64,000 bases of DNA, taken from contig CM066303.1 of the NCBI GenBank assembly GCA_033807695.1, positions 4,030,001-4,094,000 on the forward strand, read 5' to 3'. This document shows, in pieces, positions 1-12,200 of this stretch. The notes below the pieces were generated by a model, which saw only the letters and a list, made by a program, of their open reading frames with translations, made no database searches and was not told the DNA's origin. This DNA comes from Daedaleopsis sinensis. Its lineage: Eukaryota > Basidiomycota > Agaricomycetes > Polyporales > Polyporaceae. The position numbers were made by a program, and so were the translations under genes. The number at the start of each line of letters is the position of its first letter. The first letter of the stretch is position 1.

Positions 1-1502
1 CGCCTCCTGGGCCCAGACCCCAGGCAAACAAGACCGTCAGTCCGCACGTTGCCGACAATTCGAGCACGAGCGGGGACCTGGCCTTCCGAAAGGCACTGAC
101 CGTGTATACGGCAACGACGGTCCCCGCTCCGTCGTGGTATAAGTGGTGACCCGGAATCATCAACACTACAGGGCAGGTGGTCGACCGGCACTGCATAGTC
201 TCAGCAGGAGGCGCAATTCGAACATCAATCAGTACCTCGGCGGTCGTCCTCAATCCAGCATGGCGCAAGGCTGCAGCGCGCACGATCACCGACATTTCTT
301 AGTCAGACGGCACGGCGGCCGAAAGCATTTTCAAGTTGACGCACTGCGCGAGAAGCTCAAGAGTACTGCGACGCTTCGTGCGCTCGCGCCCAATTCGGGA
401 GCCTTCTAGAACAAGGTATGTCACACCGCAGCTCCCCCCTCCGTGCTCACCACAGACGTAGTTACAATTGTCTACTGGCCCGCTCGGCGGATATGCGCAT
501 CATCAGGCATTCCTCTAGACCTGCTCGTCGTTTCCAAAGGCACCGGGTCCAATCGTTGGAACAATGTGTTGGAGTGTCTTATGTGAGGAGCGACGTAAGT
601 ATAATCACCTGAACCTCGAAGCGCTACCTGGCCTCCTTCTGCGGGCCTGCTGGTACAAGAGGCAGAAGGATATGATATGGCATTGTAACAATGACGCCCC
701 GCCTCGGTCTCAGAAGGATACGATGAGAATCGTTGTTTGTGCGGAGCGCGGTCTTGTATATATATAATGACAGCGTCAGAGGCAAGCTTGATATCATGAC
801 CACAAGGGTGTCACCGGAGGTACCGGAGGAAGGACGTCCGAGTATCCTAGTAGAACTCGCTGCCGTCTGACCAGAGGCTGCGATACAAAATAGACCGTCA
901 AGGTGCAAGAGACCAGCAGCCCTGTGGAAGGTGAGTACTTGAGTGACTAGTTACTCACGGTTAACGGAATATATATCAAGTATGCTCAATGTAGTAAGCC
1001 TGAGTGTGAACTTGCTCAAGCCGCTCATCAGCTGAATGGTCAAATTTTTAGATTGAAGCACGGTAAGAGCACTAGCAGGCTGGCAGCCTGAGGGAAATAT
1101 GATTATGAGAAGATTTGTGCTTCTCTAGAATCAGGGGGCACAACATCGTCCTGACTAGCCTGGAACTGCAAGCTCTGGCCATGGGCTCGAGCTCAAGTCA
1201 AATGAACTCGGAACAATGTTTTTGCAAACCGTGAAACTCCAGAATGCCACCTACTTACCGCATGCGCATCCGCTGTTTTCTACCTATGACCACAATTCTG
1301 ATGATATCAAGGGTCCTAAGGCTGACAGCATTGAATAAGACCACTCAAGTCGCAACATACCCGAAGGTGTAGGTGTCGGCCGGCAGGAAAGACAAATCCA
1401 TCCGCTCGGATCATCTGTTATAATTAAGTTCCTACTAGTACTCGCCTTCAAATCGTACACAGGATTTCACAACTTCCAGTGCCTAGTCACGGTACCCTGG
1501 AG
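1..1502. other. Region without a recognisable gene
   Basis: Only short overlapping reading frames are present, with no domain, splice pattern or repeat that I recognise. The end of the stretch is presumably the promoter of the secreted protein gene that follows. Confidence 0.5.
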
Positions 1503-1510
1503 TATATAAG
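1503..1510 (+). promoter_or_regulatory. TATA box of the secreted protein gene
   Basis: TATATAAG lies 107 bp upstream of the chosen ATG at 1617. It supports a start at 1617 rather than at the in-frame ATG at 1479, which lies upstream of the box. Confidence 0.6.
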
Positions 1511-1616
1511 GCTTCCCAAGCACCGTAAATTCCCCCTCAGAGCCAACGAACCAACGAGCTCTTCCGTCACATCACATCATCTCGACTTCCACTCGTCGCT
1601 GCTCTACACACCCGAC

Positions 1617-2207
1617 ATGGTCACTCTCACCATCTCCTTCGTCACGCTCCTCGCCGCGGTCAGTCTGGCCGCAGGTGCAACTATCCCCGATAGTACTGGA
1701 CCCACCCTGCAGCCCATTCCAGTCGGCACTGCCAACGGATTCTACCAGGGATACGTCCACGAGAACGGTAGCACCGTTTGGGAGTTCCTCGGTACCGACG
1801 CCACCTCGGTCAACCCCACGAACGCGACCATCTCCTCCGGCTCTGCGGCCGCAGTTGCGGACTCCGCGAAGTCTGCGCTCGCCAAGCGCGACTACGTCAC
1901 CTGCAACGGGTACGGCATCAACGCCGACAACGCGAACACCGCGCAGGGCCAGCTCGCGGACTTGTGCGGGAACGGGTACTTCTTCTCCGGGAGGAGCATC
2001 GCGAGCGTGTACGCCGACACCGTCGCGTACGGATGCAACTACGGGAACGGGCAGACGTGCCACAGCGGCGACTTGTGGAACTTCTTTGGGCAGATCAACT
2101 CCGCATGCGGCTTCACGCACGGGTCGACCGCGGGGGCCGGCTACTACGAGGCCACGAGCTGGAAGGCCGCATACGGCCGCGCATCCCAGGGCAGTGGTTT
2201 CTGCTGA
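1617..2207 (+). CDS. Small secreted six-cysteine protein, pre-pro form
   Basis: This single-exon gene encodes 196 residues. Residues 1-20 form a clear signal peptide (hydrophobic core LLAAVSLAAG). A pro-region of about 70 residues follows and ends in the dibasic pair KR at 90-91, a likely Kex2 cleavage site. The remaining roughly 105 residues carry six cysteines (in VTCNGYG, DLCGNG, YGCNYG, QTCHSG, SACGF and the C-terminal GFC), enough for three disulfides. I read it as an exported, processed and disulfide-stabilised protein, but I cannot name the family or a function. Start 1617 is chosen because the signal peptide begins there and the TATA box lies at 1503. The same family appears three more times in the window, always broken (2783-3372, 35091-35490, 35747-35927), so this is the only copy that looks functional. 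Confidence 0.85.
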   Translation: MVTLTISFVTLLAAVSLAAGATIPDSTGPTLQPIPVGTANGFYQGYVHENGSTVWEFLGTDATSVNPTNATISSGSAAAVADSAKSALAKRDYVTCNGYGINADNANTAQGQLADLCGNGYFFSGRSIASVYADTVAYGCNYGNGQTCHSGDLWNFFGQINSACGFTHGSTAGAGYYEATSWKAAYGRASQGSGFC

Positions 2208-2782
2208 GCTGTCGAACATTCAATGTAGTAAGTCTTCTACTGAGGACTTCGGCATCGTAGCGAGTCGCAACTTACCACGCTGTACTCTAGCCGGTATTTC
2301 TGCAGGAAGCGCTTCAATGTTGTAAGGCACCCCGGAGTAGTTAGACTGTCAATGATGTGCTGAAGAGATATCGAGAGTCAGAGTCGCGTCTGGAATTATG
2401 ACTACATCACACACCACTTACTCCCCGCATGGTTGTACCATGCATGACGCATATTTGCACCCGTCTAACTGAGCACACACCCACGTCAGTTGTCTCCGTT
2501 ACTTTCAGAGCCGACACTACTAGCCTGAACTGAGTGAGATAGTAGTACTAGTCCTTGCCGGCCTCTCAACCGCCTAACGGCCTAGTCATCGTAATCCAAT
2601 CCCCCGGATTCAACGGAGGGCCCGACGATCACCGTACTTGAAAGCGAACAAGAGGCGACAAGTCACATTTCAATTTCACGCCCCTTTCTTCCTTCCATAA
2701 GCATCGATCTTTACTCAAATCTCTGTCGAGAAGAGAGGCATTAGGCAAGAGCCGAAGACAATAAAACACGCGCACCCGCTCA

Positions 2783-3372
2783 TCAACAGAACCCACTACC
2801 CCTCGTAGTGCGTCTGTAGGCAGCCCGAGAAATTTCGATGCGGTACCACCCCGCACCCGCGCTCCCTCCGTGCACGAAGCCGCACCTGGAGTTGACGAAC
2901 CCGAAGTAGAGTCACAGGTCTTCGTTTGTGCACATCTGCGAGCACCCGTAGTTGCACCCATAGGCGACGCCGTCGGAGTACGCGCGCCCGATGCTCCGCC
3001 CATCGAAGTAGTACTCATTCCCACACATGTCCGCGAGCAAGCCCTGCGCGACGTTCACCTGGTCCGTGTTCATGCCGTAGCCGCCGTAGTGGATGCTGTC
3101 CCACTTGACGAGCGAACCGTACGATGCATCCGAAGCGGCAGCGAGTCGACGTAGCCGTCCGGATTGACGGTGGCGGCGTCCTCGCCGAGGAACTCCTAGA
3201 TGGTGCTTCCGTTCTCTGCGATCCGCGCGTGGTAGAAGCCGGCGTGGGTGTCGGCGTGGATAGGATCGAGCGTATGCTCGTCGTCGCGGGCAATCCCTGC
3301 CCCTGTGACCAGGCTAGCCGTGGCAAGGAGGGTGGAGACGAAGGCTCGGACGGAGGCAGTGAGGCAGACCAT
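2783..3372 (-). pseudogene. Dead copy of the secreted six-cysteine protein
   Basis: On the minus strand from the ATG at 3372 the reading follows the gene at 1617: a signal peptide, then HAGFYHARIAENGSTI, where the functional copy has GFYQGYVHENGSTV. The next codon, tryptophan (TGG) in the functional gene, is TAG here (3196-3198). The frame is then lost near the point equivalent to residue 80 and resumes in another frame through GYGMN, AQGLLADMCGN and VAYGCNYG. A second tryptophan codon (functional DLWNFFG) has become TGA. The copy ends in RGSGFC and a stop at 2783, like its relative. Two nonsense changes plus one frameshift make it non-functional. The intact ends and similar length suggest a once-complete duplicate in inverted orientation. 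Confidence 0.8.
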
Positions 3373-3955
3373 TTGGGATGACGTGTGGAAGAGGATATGT
3401 AGAGCAGGTATGCGTGAGTCAATCGCATCTCCAGAGCTTTGAAGCTTCTGGGATGGTTAGCTCTGTGGTATACCGACGATGTATTGCAAACTTGAAGAGT
3501 CCTGCTCAAGTTGTAATGTACTACGATGTCGTTGAGTAGTGCCACTGGACCATGCTTAATGATTCTTGAAGCGGGGCTCAGGATGACTCACGTTACACGT
3601 AGGAGGTGAGATCGCTTGACAAATTCAACATTAATAATTTCTAAATATTTGAGGGAGAGCTCCAAGATGTATGTTAGGAGGAGGGATAAGTCGTGGACTC
3701 GGAACTTGAAGAAGTGAACATTCAAAGATTAGTAGCAAGCGCTTACCTCAATGCTTTGCTCAGTTGGTTATCTTATCTAATCGTCCCATTACGTCAGCAT
3801 GACAAGACCTCGCACCGACTCGGAGTGCCAGTGCCACCCTCCTCAACTTGTCGTTATCCTCATCTTCGCCAGCGCTGCTCTTGTTCTCATACTTCGCGTC
3901 TCGACTGCCTCTTTCTGCCTGGGCCGTCTGCTGCTTTGTCTAGGGTCTACGAGGG

Positions 3956-6900
3956 ATGGACACCACAGCTTCAAGCTTTCTACCAACATTGAGCGATGGC
4001 GATGTGCTGCGTGCGTGCCAGGTGAGTTTCCGATTCTGTGTCGCGATGTATGTATCTTGCTTGGAAACTGCGGAAGAAGTGCGACCGGGGTCTTACTCTG
4101 TGTCTCGTAGCTCATACAGCAAACATACGCGCCTCAAAACCATCTCTCTCCGGAAGATCAACGACGCTTGCAGCAGGAACTCTTCGAAATTCAGCGCAGA
4201 CCTGAGGCGTGGGGTCTCATTCTACCATTCCTTGCACATACGGACCCAAACGTGCAGTTTTTTGGCGCACACACCCTCCAGGTCAAGATTGCTCGTGACT
4301 GGTGAGCTCTTTGAAGACGACATCTACAACGTCCTGAAAGGAGCGGGGTAGGGACACCATTCCGCAAGACTCTGCAGAGCAGCTACGAGACATGGTGCTC
4401 GAACTGACAGGGCGTGCGGTCACGTCAGGACAAGCCAAGGTTATTCTCCGTAAACTCTTCGTCGCAGTGCGTGGTGTTCTATCTGTCCCCTCATGTACAA
4501 GAGTCGACGGTCTTGTAACAACAGATCACGTCGCTTGCAATCAAACTTCATCCTGGGCAACTCTCGAGGTGGCCTGATTGGTTGCGCGCATGCATCAGTG
4601 GTCTGTCGAACATGGGTGTCCCGCGCGAACACCTGCTCGACTTTCTCGCGATTGTTGCGGAGGAAATGGAAAGCGCAGATTTGCTACCCCCAAACAAGTC
4701 CGTTATAGTTGCATCTTAGTCCGGTATATTTTCATAACCACTTCTTTCACCAGAGCTCAGATGAATGTTACTCTTGCTGACGCAGCACCAATGGTAGTGC
4801 AAGCCATCCAGGAATGTATTGCCACTCCCGTCATGCAGCGTTCCGTACATGAATTAAGCTCTGCGCTTAAATGTCTCCAAGCTTGGATGTCCATTCTGCC
4901 TGCGAAGTACGTTCCAGTCTCCCGGACAGTATTGCCACTCACCCTGAGCAACTACGCCTAGTGATCTCACCCCTCTGGTTCCGCCCATCCTGTCTCTCAT
5001 GGTGCCTCACGTACAGTCGCTCCTACCTGACTTTGACGAGCAATCGTTTGTCCCCGCCTCAGATACGCTCCAAGAGCTGCTCACGAGATCTGCACTCGCT
5101 GAAGGCGCAGGCACCAAGACTGTAACAGAGCCTTTGTTGCTGTGGCTCGACCGGTATGGCAGCGCAATAGTCCAATCCTCCGTGAACGGTTCGTTTACAT
5201 TCGTGCTCTCCCTCTCATACTCCACAGGAAAATGTGCTGATTTCTGTCATTCAGAGGGGTTCGTAAGCGAAATCTCACATTCTCTTTGCAAACTCCTCGT
5301 CGCACTTGGGGACCACTCCGCCATGTACTTTGCCAAGAACATTGCATCTCCCGCACAGCTGTCAAACCCACCTCCGTGCCCTTTCCCGACACCGGCCCCC
5401 CTCCCACTGGTCTCGCACCTCGTTCAGAATTTCTTACGGCTTCTCCTCGCGTATACAGCCTTACCCGGATACTACGGTGTCGATGAAGAAGAGAGCGAGA
5501 TGACACTGAGCTACTGGTACCTGTTCCAAGAGGCGCTATGGAGCTCGGAGTATGGCTTCGATGTCGCGGAAGATGGTGATTCAGGCGATCAGGCAGAGGA
5601 GAGGGAACGCGATATGATGCCTGTCGCGAAAGCGGTGTACACGGAACTGGTCGCCGTGCTAAGGCGGAAGGTTGTATGGCCCCCAAGGGCAGTATTGAAT
5701 GGGTGGGCAAGAGGTGCGTAAGCGTATACATGCTACTCGTTATGGTCCTACGATTGAGATGCGCGCTAGATCAGCGAGACAAGTTCATAGCGTGAGTACA
5801 AGACTCCGGAGAGCTATTGCAGGCATCACTAACCAAACGCTCGTGCAGTTATCGACGAGACGTCGGCGATACCCTCATCAACGCGTGAGTCTCGTAGACT
5901 CTAGGATGTTGGACTGACATTGATCCACCCATATGCTTAGATACTACGTCCTCCGTGACGACATGCTCACGTTCTACGTCAACGAGATTACCAAACAACT
6001 ATCGTCAAGACGAGATGTTGATGGCTGGGAGGTCAATACGTCCCCTACATGTCTGATACTCGATCTGAATTATACTCAGGAAATCGAAGCGATCCTACAC
6101 TGCGTCATGGCCGTTCAAGAAGCCGTACCAGTCGAAGACTCCCCTCAGCTCCGACAGATCTTCGGGCCAGAGATTCTCGGCAGGCTGCCCCTCGTGGGGG
6201 AAGAGCGTCTCCGCAGGACAGTCCTCCACCTCATAGGTAGGTTTTCTGATACCTCGACCATGTACGAGCACGCAACTCAGTTGTGGTCGTGTTTGCAGGA
6301 AGCTACGCCTCATGGTTTACGACGCAGCCCGCGCAGGCGCCCGGTTCTCCAACCCGGTCCCCTCTCATGGGCGCGATCCAATATGTAGTGCCCGCGCTGA
6401 CTGATCCCGCATTGTGTCTGTCGGGTGCGAACGCGCTCCGCGACCTATGCGATGCGAACAGAACGGCACTCGCCCCGCATATAGGCGCGTTCGGCGAGCT
6501 GCACGCTGGGCTAACCGGGATCCCAGTGAGTGCCTACTAGCTCGCTCTACTACTATTGTTGAGTTCCCCCTGACGCAGGACACGGAGAAAGCCAAGGTGC
6601 TGCAGTCCATAGCGAGCGTCATACAGGCCTTGCCTCCCGCAGAGGGGATCCCTCCGGTCGAAGTGAGGCGCCCTACTTTGCGGTGAGTCACTATAGGTTG
6701 ATTGATTTTCCGCAGGCCATCATCAGCCCAGTTGTCACCAAGCTCTTTGAAGCGCTACAATCTGCTAGTCAAGTGAATATGCTAATGTCTGTCCCGAGTA
6801 TCTGTGCTAACGCATAGGGCTACTACAGCTGCCCGAAGAAGCACGCGCGATGGCCGTCCACCAGCTGGAGACCTTGACGGGAGTCGCGCGAGGCTTGACG

Positions 6901-8264
6901 AGAGTGACCGACTCGCTACTTGCCCTGGACGACTCGCCCGATGTGCAAGCAGCTATGGAGGAGATGAGCAGAGCTAGGGAAGATCCCCGCGTTGTCAAGC
7001 TGCGAGAAGCGATCCTGTCTGGGGTCCGCTCGACTGTCGAGCTATGGTCCACAGACGCGACCATCAGCGATGTGAGGCTGTTTTTGCTCCCTTCTCACCA
7101 TCTGTGCTGATCGTGTACTCGCATGGAGACACTGAGCGACCTCTTCAAGGCGATCACAGCTTTACCATCCGACGTCTCCGTCATCTCCTTACCGCCAGGC
7201 CCTCTTCTAGAGCTCGTATGCCTAGCAGCGCAGCGGCAACTGACAGCAGTGTGGCTTTCGCTGGCGGCGATGTTGGTGATACAGCTCAACCCGCCCTCTC
7301 TAGTCCCGAAGACGTTCAAGTCAGAGCCTAGTACTGAAGCGTCCGAAGTCGCGCGAAATGTACTTCAGGTCCTGCTGCAGACCTCTCTGAACGCGTTCTC
7401 CCAGCCAGGAGTGATGGTATCCGTACGTACTTGTTCCAGGACGTATCACCATACTAGCTGACACATAGCTGTAGAATCCTGATGTTGTTCAAGCATTCTT
7501 CGGCTGTATGGAGGCGGTGAGTCGAATCACCGACTCCACAAGTGTCACGTCACACTGACCCAGTGGCTCCAGTTCGTTCACCACTTCCTCCCAGTCTTCT
7601 ATCGTCTCCCCTCGGATCTCTTCAATGCGCTTATCCAATGCGCGATCAGTTCCCTTTCATTACAAGAACGGTACTCACTCACATCTGCCGGTCTTTTCCT
7701 AGTATGCTCTGTTTCTCCCGCACTCTCGCCCTTGTTTCTGAGACAACTTCTTGCTCCCACTAGAACTCCCTCATCACTCGTACCTCTGCAAACGACGACC
7801 TCGCGAGCGCGAAGGCTGCGTTCGGTCAAGCCCACGGCCAGCTCATCATGCGCGCCGTGTTGTTCGGCTTCGCAGGGGTGGCACCCCGCTCGGCCATGCC
7901 AAATCTCTCCGAGCTGCTGTTGACGATCACAGGAAAATACCCCACAGAGAGCAAGCAGTGGATAACGAACGTGCTCTTCGCCGTATGTCTATTCTCCCCC
8001 ACCGTTCTGTTGTATTCCTCATCAATCGATGTCGACACAGAGCGACTTCTACCAGAGTCGAGTCGATTCTGAGGCCAAAAACAAGTTCATCAAGAACGTC
8101 TTCAGGTGCGTGCATACTCACCCTGTAAACTTGCGATCGGTGCTGACGACTGTCCTCGCAGCGGCCGCTCAAACAAGCGCGTGCGCGAAGCAGCCCAGCA
8201 GTTCACGCTCGTCGCGCGCGGGCTCGAAGGGTCCTCGTTCGGATACGCAACCGGGCAAATGTAG
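3956..8264 (+). CDS. Importin-13/Kap122-like nuclear transport receptor
   Basis: Importin-beta superfamily karyopherin, predicted to carry cargo through nuclear pores under Ran-GTP control. I place 21 exons: 3956-4021, 4111-4301, 4352-4466, 4525-4697, 4754-4906, 4962-5188, 5255-5713, 5770-5791, 5849-5884, 5941-6031, 6080-6236, 6299-6525, 6579-6662, 6716-6772, 6829-7071, 7129-7416, 7475-7516, 7564-7701, 7764-7982, 8056-8105, 8162-8264. The sum is 3141 nt, an open frame of 1046 residues; human IPO13 has 963. The N-terminus has the importin hallmark PNVQFFGAHTLQVKIARDW. Other recognisable blocks are SLCKLLVALGDHS, DQRDKFIAYRRDVGDTL (split over three exons) and the C-terminal GYATGQM. The protein is all helical HEAT-like repeats with no signal or membrane segment. 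The exon 16 acceptor (a GGAG context at 7128) is the weakest splice call. The family assignment is confident; the exact orthologue (Kap122 versus another) is not. Confidence 0.9.
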
Positions 8265-8431
8265 TCATAACCCATCTCTATAGCGGTCGACACATCGCAT
8301 CGCATCGATATCATACGGACCAGCGTAATCAGCATCCAGGCCTAGGAGTATAGCACACGCGTCAGGAATGTATCACTGTAAGAAGTCCAATCCCGCTTCC
8401 AGAAGCGGTCCCCCGAGACAGCCATGGCCCA

Positions 8432-11009
8432 TCAGTAGCTCTCCGAATCCCGCCTACTGAGCTTAGACCGCCTGCGCGAGAGCGTCGTCGCCCGGGAATG
8501 GTTCGTCTTCCCCTTCGTCTTCGTCCTCGTCTTCTCGCGCCCGACAGCCATCTCCATCGCGCGCTTGCGGCGCTCGCGCAGGACCCGCTGCGCGAACCGC
8601 TCCCCGTCTGTGAGCGTGGCCGAGGCCGCGCTCGACGTGCGGGACATGTCGGACCCGACGGACGTCGCGGACTCCTGCGAGGACGACTGGCGCGTGACGA
8701 GCGCCGGGCGGGGCAAGCGCGAGTGCCACTTGTACTCAGGCTGATGCCTCGGTTCGTGCTCCTTTTCGTTCTCGTTCTCGTGTTCGTGTTCGTGCCGGCG
8801 CTCGTGTTCGCTGGCGGTGACGTATTCTGCAACGGGCGCGAGTACGACGCGCTCGCGAGAGTTGTAGGACTCGGTCGAGTACACGCTGCTCGCCTTGCTC
8901 GCCGCGCGGGGAGACTCCGTTGCGCGGAGCCACGGGTGGCTTCCCCCCGTCACGGGCGGGATGTGCACGTTGTCATCCGCGAACGGGTCCTCAGCGGACG
9001 ACGCCGAGTCTGAGCGCGTCGATCGGCGGGCGCGATGGATGGGGGCGGGCGTGAACGCGTCCGCCGGCGGGGCGTTGGTGGTGACGGGGCCAGTCGCGGA
9101 GACGACGGCGGTGTAGGCATTGTACAGGTTCGAGCGGATGGACGACGCCCAGCCGTCGTCCGTCGCCCCCCGGAGGGCGGCAGGCGCGGGAGTTTGCACC
9201 TGCCACTGCTTCGAGTCTCCGGGATACGGCAGCGTGTCGTCGAGGGAGATCGTCTGCCACTGGTGAGGCCGATACGACGGGGTGTCCGCGTTCCACGAGT
9301 TGGGGTGCTCCGACCTGCCTGACTTGCGCGTGCGCAGCGGTGCCCAGGGCGTAGTCAAGCCCTCGCCGTCGACGCCCTTGTAGCACGGGCGCTGGGGCAT
9401 GGACGGGGACGAGCCCATGGGGGAGGAGACGGGGAAGACGGGAGTGCCAAACTCGGACGGCGTCCGGTGCACGACGCCGACCGCGGTGCTCGAGCGGCTG
9501 CTCTCGCCCCCCGAGATGTCGCCCGGCACGAGGTTCGTGATCTGGAGGTCGCCCATATCCTGCGCGAGGTCCGGCACACTCTGGTGCGCGGCGTGGCGGC
9601 CACGGGACACGGCCACGAACTGGCCCCCGCTGTTGTGCGAGGGGAGGTGCGTTCGCGCCTGCGGCGGGAGTGTGGGCGGGTTGTGTGTGTAATTGCTGGA
9701 GACGGGCGAGCGGGTGCCGTACGCGGACGAGCGATTCTGGCGGGGCGTGCGCGGCTCCGAGACGTCCTCCCAGGGCTTCATGGCGCGGCGGCCACGCCGC
9801 GCATTGGCGTTGGGGCTCCTCCGGTTGCCGTGTCCGAAGTCCATGCGGATGCCCAAGCCACGTTCGATCGTGTCCTCTTTCCCGTGCGGGTCGTCCTTCC
9901 ACGGCCAGGTTTCAGCCGTGCTGGTCTCGCGGGCTTTGCGACGCGCGAGCTTGCGGCGACGGAGCTGGTAGATGACGCCCGCCGATATCACGAGGACGGC
10001 GACACCGAAGATCGATCCGACCACAATGCCGAGGTTGCGCGGGGCTTGCGGGTTTGCGAGGTTTTCGTTGTGGTCGGGACCGACGGGCGTGGGCGCGGCA
10101 AGGATGGCCGACGACGACGCGAGGATGGCCGACGACGACGCTAGAGCGGCTGACGACGACGCAAGGGCGGCCGACGACGAGAGGGCGGCCGACGACGCGA
10201 AGGTGGCTGACGATGCATGGGTCGACGACGCGGGGGTGGCCGACGAGGACGCGAGGGTGGTCGACGATGACGCGAGGGCGGCCGACGATGCGAGGGCGGT
10301 TGACGATGCGGAGGCGGTGGGCGACGCGGGGGTGATCGACGACGCGAGGATGGTCGACGACGCGAGGGTGGTCGACGACGCGAGGGTGGTCGACGACACG
10401 GTCGAGGGCGGAGTGGTCGACGAGAGGGATGTGGCCACTATCGACGATGATAGACTGGATACAACCGTGGTACTCTCGATGGTGTCGGTGGTTGCAGACG
10501 TCAGGAGCGCAACCGAACTGAGCGCGGTCGTCGAAGGTGCGAGGACAGCAGTGCTTGTGATCACGGGTGCCGCCGACGACAGGGCAGTGACACTGGCGGC
10601 CTCGGTGTTGATCTGGAGGGTGCACACGAGCAAATTAGTGTGGTTCACGAGAATTTGTACGAGCTGCACCTACCTGCGCGCTAGCTGTAGAGATAGCACT
10701 CCCGAGTTGGCTTGTGGAGCCTTGGAGGCTCGAGGCATTCTCAACTTCGGTTGCAGCGACAGTCTGAAGTATAAATCCAAGTCAGCTTTTCTGTCTCATG
10801 GCGCCAGGTGGGTAAACACATACCTGGCTGCTAGCAGCACTAGGAGCGAAGCCGTCTTCCTCAGAGGCGACCATCTCCCCGTCCGGGTCAAGGAAAATAT
10901 TAGAGACGAGGTGGATGTTTCCCATCTGGCGGCTCCTGTGCCTTCGAGGCTGGGTATGGCCCCGGGCGCGAACGCGCAGAGGCCGAGTGTTCGTCTTTCC
11001 AGAAGACAT
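8432..11009 (-). CDS. Ser/Ala/Thr-rich single-pass membrane protein
   Basis: Exons 11009-10824, 10763-10674 and 10612-8432 join in phase to 818 residues. After a short conserved-looking segment (GNIHLVSNIFLDPDGEMVA) comes a long Ser/Thr/Ala/Val stretch with an imperfect repeat of the type LASSATLASS. One membrane span at about residues 283-305 (GIVVGSIFGVAVLVISAGVI) is followed by a basic stop-transfer YQLRRRK. The tail is a long polar region rich in Ser, Arg and Pro. This layout resembles fungal cell-wall sensor or mucin-like proteins: an O-glycosylated ectodomain outside, one span, a disordered cytosolic tail. That comparison rests on architecture, not on a named domain. The first in-frame ATG (11009) gives no signal peptide, so the true start probably lies in an unplaced upstream exon between 11010 and 11290. 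Confidence 0.65.
10090..10420 (-). repeat. Imperfect short tandem repeat coding for Ala-Ser-Ser units
   Basis: The plus strand reads as a run of GACGACGC, GAGGGTGG and GAGGGCGG units every 15-24 nt. On the minus strand this encodes repeated LASSA/ASST motifs in the ectodomain of the membrane protein. The unit stays a multiple of three, so the frame is kept. Such tracts often vary in length between strains. Confidence 0.7.
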
Positions 11010-12200
11010 GATGAGGGTGAATGCGCGTAAACGCGAAGGGGTCTGGATCCGAAGGTCGAAGTGTGCAGCGAGCAAAGTATAGGCAGAAAGCAGAGCGCAC
11101 CGGGCGCAGACGAAGGTGAAGATAAAGCAGGTGCAGAAGAGCGAAAGCAAAGCAAGGGAATTTGGCCAGCAACGAGAACTAGACCGGGGTATACGCAGGA
11201 GTGGACTGCCAGTGCGCAGGCGGACTTACCCTCGTCGAGCTGCGGCACTGGGGCTGACATGGCACGCCTGCCCGCGGAAGTGTTCAAGTCAGGAACACGG
11301 CTTGTCTGGTGCGTGTAGTCTAAGCCGCGCTGACAGGCGGATTCACAATAGCCGTCAGCGCGGCTTCACAACAGCAGCGACCTGTCCTCGTTGGGACTGG
11401 GACTGATTGCTGGGCAAATTTCTTGAATGTCGTTAGCGGAAGCACGGTTGCGAACGCGCCCTCAAGCCTCTGGCCTCAGTTATAATGGGGCGGTAGACGT
11501 CAACGCTGAGCTGTAAGTATGAGTAGTGGAATCCTGATGTAGACCCATTTTTGAGGGGGGGCTGAGACGGTGCACGAGCTCCGGGTCAGTTGTGTTCAAA
11601 TTACAGTTTCTCCAGCACCGTCGACGTCGTCTACGCAGCTCGCAAGCAAACAGCGTTTGATCTAGGCTTGAGATCAATGCAAAAACCACTCACGAATAAG
11701 TATCGCATCGCAGACGAGTGGAAGCGTGCATGGTGTGTCGACGTTCCAACGGTGGTCGTTGTACCGTACGCAAGGCTCGATCTCAGATTAGACGCGGGTA
11801 AGCGACGCCTAGTAATCGTCCGAGTCCCCCTGGCACAGGGTAGTATGTAGTGTGCATCCGGTTCTCTATTATGATAAATAGAATACAGTGTGCATCGATC
11901 GCGCAGACACAGACCCGATCCAGTTGAACACAGTAACAACACTGTACACTTACATTTTGCGCCGGGTACTGGGAGCACGGATAACCCTATACATATATGT
12001 GGCTATGGGCATCGCCCGGGACCATCGACCGTCCGACACAGCAAACACAGCAGACAGACCTGAGACAAGGCACAGGAAGCAGAGCAAACCGACACTTCCT
12101 CCTCCAGACGACCCCTTCTTCCCTTCTTCTCCTCCAGCCCCACCGTCGCAACGCATGAACCGCCACGCACCTACACCTACACGCGCCCTCCGATTTCGCC
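11010..12200. other. Intergenic region between membrane protein and velvet gene
   Basis: This holds the likely 5' exon and promoter of the membrane protein gene and the 3' flank of the velvet gene; both are on the minus strand. A 13-bp perfect inverted repeat lies at 11322-11334 and 11354-11366. No gene is recognised. Confidence 0.45.
11322..11366. repeat. Perfect 13-bp inverted repeat with 19-nt spacer
   Basis: AAGCCGCGCTGAC at 11322-11334 is repeated in reverse complement as GTCAGCGCGGCTT at 11354-11366. It lies upstream of the membrane protein gene and could be a paired factor site, an RNA hairpin or the scar of a small inverted-repeat element. Confidence 0.7.

Noticed and set aside
8362..8832. 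Downstream minus-strand frame past the membrane protein end
   Set aside because: An Arg-rich alternate frame of the same gene; the main frame stops cleanly at 8432.
8498..10144. Plus-strand and alternate minus frames of 170-300 codons
   Set aside because: Shadows of the Ser/Ala-rich membrane protein; Arg/Ala-rich with no family signal.
10090..10420. Regularly spaced short repeats that could suggest a CRISPR array
   Set aside because: The units are 15-24 nt, have no distinct spacers and encode in-frame Ala-Ser-Ser repeats; the genome is fungal.
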